Part shown: positions 23,295 to 34,551 of the stretch, one piece after another
Layout of the letters: each line of letters begins with the position of its first letter
How positions within the stretch are numbered: the stretch's first letter is position 1
Notes under the pieces: generated by a model
The model's input: only the letters and a program-made list of their open reading frames with translations
Told to the model about the DNA's origin: nothing
The model's database searches: none
Assembly: GCA_002189035.1 (NCBI GenBank)
Contig: NEEC01000021.1
Span: forward strand, 1 to 64,000
Length of the DNA stretch: 64,000 bases
Reading direction: 5' to 3'
DNA from: Utricularia gibba
Taxonomy: Eukaryota; Streptophyta; Magnoliopsida; Lamiales; Lentibulariaceae
Translations under genes and position numbers: made by a program

Positions 23295-23685
23295 GAAAGC
23301 TTGTCACTTGCCTGTGGAATTAGAGCACAAGGCATATTAGGCTATCAAAGAATTAAATTTGGTTGCCAAGGCTGCTGGAGAGCAAAGGATCTTGCAACTC
23401 CAAGAGCTGGACGAGCTAACGATAAGTGCCTATGAAAATGCAACGCTGTACAAGGAACAAATGAAGGCTTGGCATGACAGTCACTTGCGCAAGAAGGACC
23501 TAGCAGAAGGTGACCCAGTTTTGTTATTTAATTCTCGTTTTCGTTTATTTCCAAGAAAGCTCAAGTCCAGGCGCCATACACCATCAAGAAAATCTACCCT
23601 AGTGGAGCAGTCCTCCATCACTCATCCTAACCATGGAGAATTCACGGTAAATATTCATAGATTGAAAGTTTTCATGAAGGGGTAA
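23295..23685 (+). pseudogene. Athila-like integrase, C-terminal part
   Basis: Continues the integrase after the solo LTR: ACHLPVELEHKAYWAIKELN (one in-frame stop in this stretch), LQELDELTISAYENATLYKE and WHDSHLRKKDLAEGDPVLLF, ending near a GEFTVNIHRLKVFM tail. ACHLPVELEHxAYWA is the hallmark of Athila-type integrase C-termini and fixes the element's identity. Confidence 0.9.
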
Positions 23686-23689
23686 AATT

Positions 23690-25214
23690 TTTCATGGACA
23701 CATTGCATGTTCCAGTGGACCTCTCTCACCATCCCCCACCTTGATGAGAAAGCACCTATGGTTTACTTGTTGCCATTACAAAAACAAATGATTTCCCTTT
23801 TAGTTATTTTATTTTCGATTTTCTCTTGCATTTTTTTTTTTTTTCTTCTTTCTCTTCAATAAGCACAGATGCAATGGATATTTTGAGGAAAAATTCCACA
23901 CTATTAGATACATCAGAGCACCTGACGAAAGGTAAGTGTTTCTGCCCATCTTTAGGACAAGATGTCATTTAAGTGTGGGGGGAATAGTTTACTTTTTAGA
24001 TTGTTTTTCATACCTTTAAAAAAAAATTCGAAATTTGGCATATATTTCATTAATCAACTTCTTGCATTTTATGTTTTGCTTGAACCTAGGCATCTGTTTT
24101 TGGTATTATTTTTTCAAGATAGTTGCTGTAAATTAGAATTTTGGTATGCCTGTTGCTATGTTGTTTCTTGGCATGCTGTTACTTTCTGTCTCTTGCGCAA
24201 GCTACATAGCCCTAGTTTCTTGGTGAGAAGACCATTTTCTTTTCATTATGAGTGACTTGAATGCAGAATGATCATAGACTTGTTCTTGTGCATACTGCTG
24301 AGTTATTTTGCAGGTCCTGTGCAAAAGGATTGAGGCACTAGGATTTGCCTTGTTTTATCCCAATATCCCACCTTGAATCCACTTAGTGAGCCCCACTTGG
24401 CCTGAAACCTTTTATTTGGATCACCACATTAGAAACCAAATCCGTTTTGACAATTATAGCCTACATCAATTTCTCTTGACCCAAGGAATGAGCATTTGGA
24501 AAATAGGTTTGTTCGTTTGCTTGCGCAAGTTGCAGAACCAGGAGCTCTATTGCAAAGAAGAAGAGTTGAGAGCGATTTTCAATTCACTGATCAAGCTCTA
24601 ACTCAGGAATTTATGAAAGGATTTTCAATAACATCCTGTCTGAGAGAGAGTTGATTTTGAGGTCAAAAAAAAAAAAAAGAAGGAAAAAAAGAGAAAAAGA
24701 GAAGAAAAAGATGAGAAGAAGAGAGAAAAAAGGCTGAAAGGTTGGAACAAGCCACAAAACTGAAAGAGAAGGAGTTTTTTGGAGCACAAAAATTAGAGGA
24801 CAAGCATGGCAGAATTTTTTGATGGATGCTCACTCTTTATTACCCATGAAATGGAGCCTCCAGCTGAATTTCCCACCTGTCCCAAGCTCCTGCCATGCTA
24901 CAACCCGTGAAAAAGATCTCATGATTGTGCAAGCTTGCTGAAACCAGTGGATCACTTGTGCAAGTTTACTGACTCGCCTACATTCAGGTATTGAGTGAAC
25001 CTTTTCATTTTACCCTCCTCTTATGGATTTTTCTTCTTGAGCATATTGAGTGACACCTGTGAGGAGTAGCCACGTGCAAGGGGAGCTAGTTTATGGTATG
25101 CCATTGAATAACTTATGCATATTGTTGCCTTAACTCTATTTGCAAGCTACTATTTTGAAAGAAAATGCCTTGAACAATAGCTTGAGGACAAGCAAACATT
25201 TAAGTGTGGGGAGT
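23690..25214 (+). other. Athila-like 3' untranslated region and PPT
   Basis: No reading frame with a recognisable domain, so no env-like gene. A purine-only stretch of about 70 bases lies at 24,664-24,735. A PPT-like TTTAAGTGTGGGG occurs at 23,968 and again immediately before the 3' LTR at 25,198-25,213; the second is the functional position. Confidence 0.75.
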
Positions 25215-26041
25215 TGATAACTGATTTTGTGTCACTTATATAAAGATCCAAACGCGAAGACCTAGAAGGAGAGTCAAGGGTGGACGACCAAAGAATCAAT
25301 CTAGGGTTTAGAGTCGAGTCTAGTATGTTTTGGATTCCTTTCTTTTCGTTTTTCATCAACTTTTTTTGTTTAGAGTTAAGCATGTGCGTGTGAGCGCTTG
25401 TGGTTGAGGATCTGCTGTGAAGCCTTGCTTGCGCAAGTTCTGCGCGTGTGACTGACTTACCATATTTTTCAGCATTTAATTTGAGTCATGATTCTATTTT
25501 TCGCAACGTTTTCTTTACCAACGTGATCTTTAGTACCATATAGCCCTAAGGGAGTGAAGGAGAATCAAAGATTGGCCTCAAACACCTAAGTAGAAGGGCT
25601 CAATCGGACATCGTTGGTAAGGCACATTCTGTTTAATCTATCTGCGAGGTGAGAGGTGTAGGGGTTAGATTTGGGTGTGGGGAAAACATGGGTTATCACA
25701 AGAGGTGAAATGGCTCTGGTGGCGTGGTTGATTCCATAATCCCACAAAATAAGGGGCGGTGCTATAACGGTCACCGAGTAGCACTATTTTAGCATAACAC
25801 CCCCAAAGCTTGCGCAAGCAGGTTAGTTCTCAAGGTTTGCACACACGCAGGGGCGATTTTCAAGTAAGGTGGTTCTTAGATCCAATGTCACTTTTCTTAT
25901 TGTCTTCAAAACCAAATCTTTCTTTTGTTTTTGATCTTTTTGAATCTTTATTTGAAAAGAATATTCCAATAGCAATTCCCTGTAGATACGATCTTATTTT
26001 ATTACTTCGACGGTTTCTGTGCACTTGCAGAATTACCATCA
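25215..26041 (+). repeat. 3' LTR of Athila-like element, internally deleted
   Basis: 827 bp against 1,164 bp in the 5' LTR. A 365-bp segment is missing between two TTATAT boxes (15,220-15,225 and 15,585-15,590 in the 5' LTR coordinates). A roughly 50-bp insertion sits at about 25,323-25,372. Outside these, the last 600 bp are nearly identical to the 5' LTR. It ends ACCATCA, followed by AATAT. Confidence 0.95.
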
Positions 26042-27106
26042 AATATAGCGAAAAAGAATTAAGTCATGCTCATATTGACAAGCATAAAATCAAGGAAAAC
26101 AAAGAAAACAAAGATTGGATGTTTTTTAATGTATTTACTAATAAAATTATACATTTTAAATATGATTTTATATATGTTTTGAATTTACATTATTATTATT
26201 ATTATAATAAAATTGATTAAGTCATCGATTTAACAATGTTTTGTTTTGATATCCTATTTAGTGAGTTTCGTAGCAAGTTTTTTTTTTTATCAAACCACCA
26301 CCAATTCTATATATAAAATAGGTGGCATCCAATACAAGGTAAGGGAAACTTTTGTTGCAAAATGTAGTAACAGCCGAAAAAAAAAAATATGAAAGAAAAC
26401 ATATATGACAAGAACATGGAGAAAAAAGAATATATTCTACAGGGGGTGATGGCATATTTGACCTAAAACTTTGTATTTTTGGTATTTTTGACCCATAGCA
26501 AAATGACCGATTTGGCATGTTTGACTCGAACTGTGACCGATTTGGCTTATATGATTCAAAATTTTTACAAAATGGCATATTTGACTTATAAAAAATTTAG
26601 TACATGATATATTTAACCCATAAAAATTTAGTTTTAATACTTTTGATCTATAAAGTTTCATAACATGGCGTATTTGATCCAAAAAAAAATTAATAAAACT
26701 TTACAATGGTATTCATTTGATCCAATCAATTTGTTGTTGGTCTCATCTACAGTGTTCAACTAGAATATTTAACCAAGAATTTGGCATATTTGACCTTTAT
26801 ATTTTAACAAATTGGCATTCTTAACCCTTGAAATTTATTAAATGTGTATATTTAACCCACATAATTTAAAAAATTGGTATAATTAATCCAACAAGTTTAT
26901 TAAATTAGTATAATTAACCCATAAAATTTAACATACTTTTTAAAAAATCGAATCATCTTCAATAGAAATGTTGGTCGATAAGGGTCATGTACATTGACCA
27001 ATTTTTATGAGTCCCATCGCTTGGCCTTTGACTAATTCAAAAGTCGTTTACATAACTTGATACGTCATCTGCACCTAGCACCTCTTGGAGGAACAAATGA
27101 AGTGGA
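26042..27106. repeat. Long repeat, copy A (right part)
   Basis: Resumes copy A with AATATAGCG and matches 62,359-62,932 and 63,705-64,000. It includes a degenerate tandem array at 26,440-26,960 whose units carry GGCATATTTGACC-like cores. The right limit is set only by the end of the window in copy B. Confidence 0.85.
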
Positions 27107-28917
27107 CTCTGTAGATAAATAAATTTATCCTCACCTTGGGTACATTCTCATTGGTAGGAAAAAATCACATTATTCACCTAATATAAAGTAAATATGAGTT
27201 ACCAAAAAAATAATATTTTACTTAACAAATACAACTATTCAAATGGCATATCGGGTTCAAAATTGATTTATATGTCAAGTCACCTATTAACAATGTGTTG
27301 AATGAATCATGCTGACCTTCATATGAACCCTAAAATATGATAAGAACGAACAAGTTAGGCTTGGTGGCCCTAACTTCTTATTCAATTTGCCTTAGCTAAC
27401 GATCTCAACAAAAATAACCACGATTTTAACTAAGATAAATTGCTATTGGAATATTCAAAAATAACCACGATTTTACTTCTTATTCAATAACGTTTTTTAT
27501 AAATAATTTATCTCTGAACTTATGAAATTAAATACTTAATCTCCTATGTTATCAAAACTAACTGATTTTAACTCTTAATGTCACATTGTTATTAAGAGTA
27601 TCTACAATTTGTATTCTTCCTTGTATGATAATCTTACTCTCGCTAAACTCTGAAAATTACGATATGTGAATGCGATATAATCCTAATAAGATATTTTGAT
27701 TTCTTCTTGTTTTTATGATATGAAAATCACAAATTTTTAATTATGTTTAGTTGTTTATTTTATAGTTTTAAAATAAAAGTACTTATATTAATCCATATTT
27801 TTAATTTATCATTAAAGGGGAGGCTGAAATTTAATTATTATAATTTTTAGTCTAGTTGACTTCCAATTTATTCTTTTTTTTTATTAAGGGGGGGGGGGGG
27901 GGCATGCTGTGTATAACTAAGAACCGCCCCTGCGTCTAAGTGCAAGGGTGCATCTTTCTTTCTCTTTCTATAAAATCTGGGAAAAAGACTACTAATGATA
28001 CCCCTATTTGAGTACAATTGCAACGCCATCCTCATGCAACTTAATACATATTTCGTGAAAGGAGTAATATAAATAATCATACTCCTGGATTGTCTTGTTT
28101 ACTTCATTTGCATATATAGCTGAGTTTTTAGCAGCTTCCCTCTTGACCTTTTATGTTTGCTTGGCATTACTTTTCTTTTGCATGTTTTTGTTGTTCCTTT
28201 GCAGTCCTCTCAATCTTAGAATCTAATGGGAGAAGAGCTCCAGGTCTAAAGGAATGCAAACGCCTTTACTACAACACTTAAAAAGTACATAGCTCCATAG
28301 CAATGACACTATTTGGTAAAAGAAAAATTTTTGAATTGTCACGAGTCAAAAAATCTCTCCATCAAAATATTTATATATCAAACATACAACTTACAAATAT
28401 TTTAGAAATAAATATTATAGTAGTATGTCCAAATCAATTCACAAAGAACAATGGGATTTTAGTTCTAAGTTATATGTGTATGCTAAACCAAATAAAGATA
28501 TCAACAAGATGCTTAACGAAGCAATGTGTAAATAGATTACTTCACATACTAACTATGAAAGCAGTAAAAATACGAAAAAACTAGGGCTTTGACTAAATAT
28601 ATATGCTAATCCATAAACATTAAACATTGTTACAGTCTACTAGCAGTCATCAAAGTCATTGAAAAACTTGTAAAAACATGTCAATCTAGCACATCCTGAA
28701 ATAAATGCAATTTTTCCCGAAAGGAGTAAAATGTGTCGCAACAAAACAAACAGCATTCAACTTAAAACAAAAAAAAATGTGTTGAGTTGCTAGTTAAATA
28801 AAATAAAAAAATCAGTAAATGTCTAGTTTCTTATTCTTCTTCTCTCTAGCCAGATCTGCTACAAAAGCTCCTATTTAACAATGTCCAAGTTTTCCTCCTC
28901 TTTCCTCTATCGAGAAC
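27107..28917. other. No gene recognised; poly(G) tract
   Basis: AT-rich DNA without transposon termini I can define. A 15-base G run lies at 27,888-27,902. Around 28,000-28,250 the minus strand reads short open stretches such as NAIYANEVNKTIQEYDY-like sequence that could be exon remnants; I cannot identify them. Confidence 0.4.
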
Positions 28918-28925
28918 ACTATGGT

Positions 28926-31419
28926 TAGGATGTTATGGCGAACGAACAATTCATGTTCGAATTGCGTTCGATTTGATTAAAATCGTTTATTTTCATTTGA
29001 ATAGTAGAATTGAACGAACGTGAACAAAATTTATGTTCAATTACTTAAATTAACGAACATAAACAAACAATTGAACATAATCAAATATAATTGAACACAT
29101 TTAATTATACATATATAATTGGAGAATATAAATACTCTCCAACCCTAGCACACGGCACCCCCCATTCCCATCCCTTTCATTCAACCAAATACCCCAATTA
29201 ATATTGTTTACAAGTAAAGATTGATGAGGTGATGTGATGATTATTCATTTTTTCTTTGATTTTGTAGTATATTAAACCGATTAGTATAACCGTTGACTTC
29301 ATTATCCATCAATGTTTTATCTATTCTTTCAATTCAAAAAAACATGATCTGATGCATATATACTTTAACTCTTTTGTTTCTCATTTATTGATTATTTTTA
29401 CAGTGATATGAATATATGAATTTCTTCAATTGAGGAAGAGGAAGAAAATCTGAAAGTTAAAGAAGTAGAAAAGCTTTTGAAAAAAGAAAAAGAAAGAAGA
29501 CATCCAAAGTATGGGAGTCAATAGTGGAAGTTATTAGCGAAAATGGTTCAAAGATTGCAAAATGCACATTATGCAAACAACAATTTAATCTGCTAGCATG
29601 CGAAACAATAACTCAGTTGCATTGACATTTGAAAGATTGTGTTCCAAAACATGAACGCATGGTTCAAAGCAAAAATTTAAATCAACAGCTATTGTCTTTT
29701 TTTAGTGATGATATCTCTAATCCCTTATCTTTTAATTATGATCATGCTAAAGTGAGGGAACTTGCTGTCATATGACTCTTGCTCATGAGTATCCTTTTAA
29801 GATGATGGAGCATGTGGTTTTAACAAGTTCTTGAATGCAATTTTCCCATTTTATGTTGAGATTAATAGACAAGGAGTGAAAAAAGATTGTCATGTTATAT
29901 ATAAATTGGAAAAAACTAGTTAAAAATATTGTTGAAGGATGTGAAGAGAATTTTTATTACAACTGATTTGTGGAAATCTGTTGAAAAACTATAATATATG
30001 ATTATAATAGTACATTTTTTTGGATCATAATTGGAGCTTACGAAAATGAGTGTTAAATTTTTGCAATGTGCCATCTCCCTATACAGGAGTTATTATTGCA
30101 GATGCTCTGATGAATTGTTTTACTGATTGGAGGATTGAAAATAAAGTATGCAATATCACAGTTGATAATGCTACTTATAATGATATATGCATACAGATAT
30201 TCAAAGAGAGCTTTTTGATGGAAAAGAATTTGTCTATTAAAGATCAGATATTTCATGTTCTTTGTTGTGCTCATATATTAAATCTTTTGGTACAAGATGG
30301 TTTGAATGAAATTGGTGATGTTGTTGATTGTATTAGAAATGAATTCAAATATTTGAATAGTTAAAAGGCTCGTTTGATAGAATTTGGAAAGATAAAAAAA
30401 AATGTTACAATTGCTTATCAGAAAATTGATTTTGGACTACCCTACTGGATAAAATTCTATATACATGACATTGTCATATGTATTGGAAGTTAAACATGTA
30501 TTTATGAGATATAAAGAAAGAGATATTGGTTTTTATTATGTTCTTATTATTGATGAGTGGTTACAAGTGCAGCAAGTATGTGATTTTTTGGCTTGTTTTT
30601 ATTTGTTAACGAACATTATTTGAGTTTCATATTATTCAACCTCTAATCTTTTTCTCACAGAGCTTCGTAGATTGAAAGAACTTTTGGTTGAGAAAAGTTT
30701 AGATCCTAATGCTCGTGTAAGGGCTATGACTTTTAGCATGAGTTTGAAATTTGATAAGTATTGAGGTGAATGCAATATGGTAATAGTATTAGGAATAGTT
30801 TTAGGTCCTAAATTCAAATTGAAGCTATTGGAATTTACATTTCCAATATTGTATGGCACATGAGAAGATTGAGGAAATCAATAAAGTATTAATTGATTTA
30901 TGTAATGAGTATGCACTGTCTCAGACAACATTTTAGTTTAATAACAATTATATTTCAAGAAAGTATTGATTGATTGAAATATTGTCTCATGCATATTTAC
31001 TTCAATATATCTAAATAATTAGTTTAATAACAATTATATTTTTGTGAAGCAAATCGGACTTCAACGAGAACAAGAGATTTGTGGTAGCAACATAGGTGTT
31101 GAAGCAATTGAAGAACAAGAATATGATACATATATTTCATTTCTAGAATAAATATTAGTTTATTTTGTTTGTTATTTATTTTATTAAAAACATGAATAAT
31201 AATAATATTTTATATTTAAATTTGAATTTTATAAATATATTTCTAATTTTAAATTAATTTCGAATATAAAAAATTATAAATTTAACTTTATTTGTGAATA
31301 TTCGTGAATGTTTGTAAATATTAAATAAACGAATATGAACAAAAATATTGTTTGATTAACTTAAATAAACAAACATGAACATTGTTGTTTGTGTTCGTTC
31401 GTTCAAAATAACATCCATA
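28926..31419 (+). mobile_element. hAT DNA transposon, defective
   Basis: 2,494 bp. The left end TAGGATGTTATGGCGAACGAAC and the right end (reverse complement TATGGATGTTATTTTGAACG) form short TIRs. They are flanked by ACTATGGT (28,918-28,925) and ACTATAGT (31,420-31,427), an 8-bp TSD with one mismatch, the size typical of hAT. Both subterminal regions are rich in GAACAAA / TTCGTTC motifs. A broken transposase lies inside. Confidence 0.9.
29491..31149 (+). pseudogene. hAT transposase relic with BED finger
   Basis: A BED-type zinc finger (VWESIVEVISENGSKIAKCT, then LCKQQFN, QLH and HLKDC) lies at 29,491-29,650. The central catalytic region is best preserved at 30,050-30,364: FCNVPSPYTGVIIADAL, NKVCNITVDNATYND (with the catalytic-type Asp), HVLCCAHILNLLVQDGL. 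Pieces of the helical region follow (ELRRLKELLVEKSLDPN-like, about 30,660). I find no hATC dimerisation block; the frame ends in EEQEYDTYISFLE with a stop at about 31,149. It resembles plant BED/RICESLEEPER-type proteins of the hAT group. Many stops; non-functional. Confidence 0.85.
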
Positions 31420-31469
31420 ACTATAGTAATGTTTCCTTTAGGGAGACTGATTTTTCCTATTTCTCTTTG

Positions 31470-31720
31470 AAAGACTTGGTATGCAATCTTCTTTCAGGTT
31501 TTCAATTCTAATTGTTGCCTCATCAGCCAACTTTTTTAGATGAACAAATCTTGGGACTTCTCCACCACTTCAGTGAATGCTCTCCCTTTCTTGCGTATCA
31601 TGTGTGTTTTTTTTTTCTTTTTCTCTTTTTTAGCATCCCACTAAAACTCCCTTTTTCAAATTTGATCTCCTCTTGTTCAAATAACACAACCTTTGGTCCA
31701 TCTTGGTACTAAACTAAAAC
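31470..31720 (-). other. Exon-like minus-strand reading frames, unidentified
   Basis: The minus strand reads GPKVVLFEQEEIKFEKGSFS (near 31,700) and RFVHLKKLADEATIRIENLK (near 31,550). Both look like protein sequence but lie in different frames with no recognised domain. The hAT element sits just downstream. They could be exons of a decayed host gene or coincidental. I could not identify a family. Confidence 0.25.
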
Positions 31721-32429
31721 AAAATTGAGTTGTCTCATGTTTTGCTTATGCATAAATAGAGGTTATGTAATTTGGACAATTTCTTCTTTTAAATCATGTA
31801 TTTCTGACATGTTTTTCATGAAACACGGATACTAAAATATCCAGACAAATACATATCATCAAGCATTGGACGGTGCAGCAAGCTCTTATGCTTCAAATAC
31901 AATAGACCAAATACCTTGTCATTTCATATAGGCAGACATCCCATTAACCACTTAAATGTAGGAGGACCAGAACATGATTTCTCCATGACAGAAAAACAAG
32001 GATATTAACCTGCTCTGATACAAATGTTGAAAACAAAACATGTGTACACATTTCACAGATCATCATTTTTTAAGAACTGGAAAATTGTTCAACAAAAACT
32101 CAAGGTTTAAGAATGGATATCTTCTTTTTGATAACCCCGCAACATAGTTACTACACTTATAAAATATTGATAAATGCTTATAAAAGAACCCACTACTTCA
32201 AACGAAACTGAAAGAACAGATGAATTAGAACAAATTATCAAACAGCATCATCGGCAGTTACATTTCTAAAGCAATTCCTTCGCATTAAACCACTAAGCCC
32301 AGCAACATTACTAATTGCATAGGCAATTATATTAAGTTTCAAATCTCTATTGATAATTACATTCGAAGTTGTAGAAGTAGTAGTTATATTTCTAACTTGT
32401 TTTCTAATAAACATAGATCTAGTAGTGAT
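31721..32429. other. No gene recognised
   Basis: Nothing assignable except a CTGCTCTGATACAAATG string at about 32,011, resembling a minus-strand copia primer site. No LTR could be delimited beside it. Confidence 0.4.
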
Positions 32430-32525
32430 GGGATGCTGGGAGTAGGGGGATAACAGAGGATCCCTTTGTACACAAAAGATGTTGTTTTGTGTTAATGTGT
32501 ATGAGTGAGACAAGGGGTACACAAT
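32430..32525 (-). repeat. 3' LTR remnant of minus-strand copia
   Basis: Shares CCCTTTGTACACAA, then GTATGAGTGAGACAA and TACACAATTAACCAGA with 37,176-37,237. It is fused directly to a truncated RNase H frame, so part of RNase H, the PPT and most of the LTR are lost. Confidence 0.7.
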
Positions 32526-33640
32526 TAACCAGAGACAGAAACTCCAGCTCCACCCAGCATCACAATCAGCCCTGTGGTTGATTTCCTCGCATCAACATCT
32601 CCCGCTAAGTCAGAATCCACATAAATTCATGACCCCATTTCCTTTAATCCATAACAGAGACAGCGGTCTACTATGCCTTTCAAATACCGCACCAACCATT
32701 TAGCAGCATCTCAATGTAAACGCCCTCGATTTGATAGAAACCCGCTGATGCAACTAACCACATATGCGATGTCCGGACAGGTGCTCACCATAATATATAT
32801 CACAGAGCCTATCAACGATGCAAAAGGGATGTTTTCCATCTCACATTGTTCATCAGCACTCTATGGGTTCATCGGGACTTTACAATCTTTCATACCAAAT
32901 TTCTCTACCACTTGAAGAATATAACAAGTCTGATTCAGAAACAACTTACCTCTTGTGCGATCACATTCAATATCAACTCCTAATATTTGCTGCACTGGAC
33001 CTAGATCCTTCATGTCAACTCTAGGCCGAGTTGCTGCTTCAGCAGCATGTCGTCTACGTATAACAGCAATATTTTTGCATCAGCTTCGACATGCTTGAAG
33101 CAAACACAAGGATCTGATTCAGACCGAGTAAATCCAATCCAAAGCATGTAATTGTCAAATCTTTTGTTCCACTCTCTTGGAGCGCGCTTCTAATGGTAGA
33201 GACTCTTTTGAATGTTACAGACAAGCTGTTCCTGCCCCTTCTTTACGAATCCTTGAATCTGTCTCATAAAGATGCCTTCCTTTAACTATCCAGGGAGAAA
33301 AGTTGTTTTAACGTCCATCAGGTGTAGCTCTAAGTTCCACATTGCCACAAATGCCAGAATAATTTGGATGGTTGATAGGCGTGTAACAGGGGAGAATATT
33401 TCTTGGTAATCCACTTATTTTTCTTCAATTCTTCTTCCAGGTGGTAACTCGGTAAGCATATAAGCTTGATTCTTCCAGATTGATCTCATCTCGTCTATCA
33501 TGGCTTCTAGCCATTTATCCTTCTCTATTGATTGCAGTACATCTTCAAAAGATTCACGTTCCCCTTGCTTTGTGATGAGAATAAACTCATCAAGTGTGTA
33601 CCTGGTGTTAGGAACTGGGCCTCGAGTTGACTGTCTCAGC
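32526..33640 (-). pseudogene. Copia reverse transcriptase / RNase H
   Basis: The minus strand carries LYVDDMLL (catalytic YVDD, codons at 33,040-33,060) followed by DLGPVQQILGVDIECDRTRG, KVPMNP, and an RNase H part AAKWLVRYLKGIVDRCL, YVDSDLAGDVDARKSTTGL. The N-terminal RT motifs near 33,500 read KSVEDVLQSIEKDKWLEAMI-like and INLENQAYML-like. Frames change several times. The RNase H stops soon after KSTTGL. Confidence 0.8.
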
Positions 33641-34520
33641 TATTCCATCATCGGTGTCATCTGTGTGGCATTCTGCACAGGATCTGCAACTGATGGTCCT
33701 ATAATCCTGGTGGATGTTGCAGCAACGCCAGATATGGAGTCATTCAGCTGTGTAGCTCCTAAAGATTCCAGAGACTGATGCACTTCACCGTCTGGTTGTC
33801 CTCCTTCCAGATCAGAGCACTTTTGATCTTCTAGAAATTTCACATTTCTAGATCGAATGATTCTCCTTGCATCAGGATCCCAAAAAAAATACCCCAACTC
33901 CAGTTCTCGATAACCCAAGAAAATACAGGATCTTGAGTGGTCATCTAGCTTCTTGCATTGATCTGTGGGAACAAGCATGAAAGTTTTGCCGTCAAAGACA
34001 TTTAAGTGATCAAAACTTACCGGTTTTCCCACCCAGGCTTCTTCTGGTATGCTGAATGAAATAGCCTTCTTGGGAATTCTATTCGATAAGTAAGAAGTAG
34101 TCTTGAGTGCTTCTCCCTTGAACCTACTTGACAGAACTGAGTCTTTCAACATATATCGCACCTTGTCGAAGAGAGTTCGGTTCAGTCTTTCAACAATTGG
34201 ATTGTGTTGCAGTGTTCCAGGTACTATGGCAACCTTCTGGATGCCAAAATTTTGACAATAAGTTTTGAACTCCTCACTGCAAAATTTCCCACCATTATCT
34301 GTCCAGAAACACTTGAGCTTAGCTCCTGTTTCACTTTCTACCATTACATGGAAATGCTTGAAGGTTTCAAAGACATCTGACTTTCTATTCACAAGGTATA
34401 CCCATGTTTTACATGTGGCATCATCCACAAATGTCAGATAATGTTGCATCCCACCAGCCGTAGAAACATTCACAAGATCACCAACATCAACAAAAACAAC
34501 CGCAAGCTTTTGTGGATGCC
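33640..34520 (-). pseudogene. Copia integrase
   Basis: Minus-strand frame with HYLTFVDDATCKTWVYLV, FWTDNGGKFCSEEF (second Asp intact), IVERLNRTLFDKVRYML (Glu intact) and a C-terminal CIFLGYRELELGYFFWDPDA. 277 residues remain open. The first Asp lies upstream of the open frame, in VFVDVGDLVNVS near 34,500. This is the best-preserved integrase of the window. Confidence 0.85.
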
Positions 34521-34551
34521 TCTGAAAACTTGATCGAAACGCTACTCAATG

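Larger units (their letters stand above)
15199..26041 (+). mobile_element. Athila-like Ty3/gypsy LTR retrotransposon
   Basis: 10,843 bp. It has TG...CA LTRs, a TGGCGCCGTTGCCGGG primer site, gag, protease, RT, RNase H and integrase in gypsy order, a PPT (AAGTGTGGGGAG), and a perfect 5-bp TSD confirmed by an empty site in copy B. The primer site and the pol sequence style point to the Athila/Tat branch of non-chromodomain gypsy elements. About 1.5 kb of non-coding DNA lies between pol and the 3' LTR, where Athila elements can carry an env-like ORF; I see none. Coding regions carry several frameshifts. A solo LTR is inserted in integrase. CTTGCGCAAG and near variants recur throughout. Confidence 0.95.

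Noticed and set aside
26258-26682. Minus-strand frames with repeated QICHF/ICHPP-like motifs
   Set aside because: They translate the degenerate tandem array; the repetition is in the DNA, not a protein family.
13624-27106. CRISPR-like array from the regularly repeated motifs
   Set aside because: Units are degenerate, have no fixed spacer pattern and lie in plant nuclear DNA.
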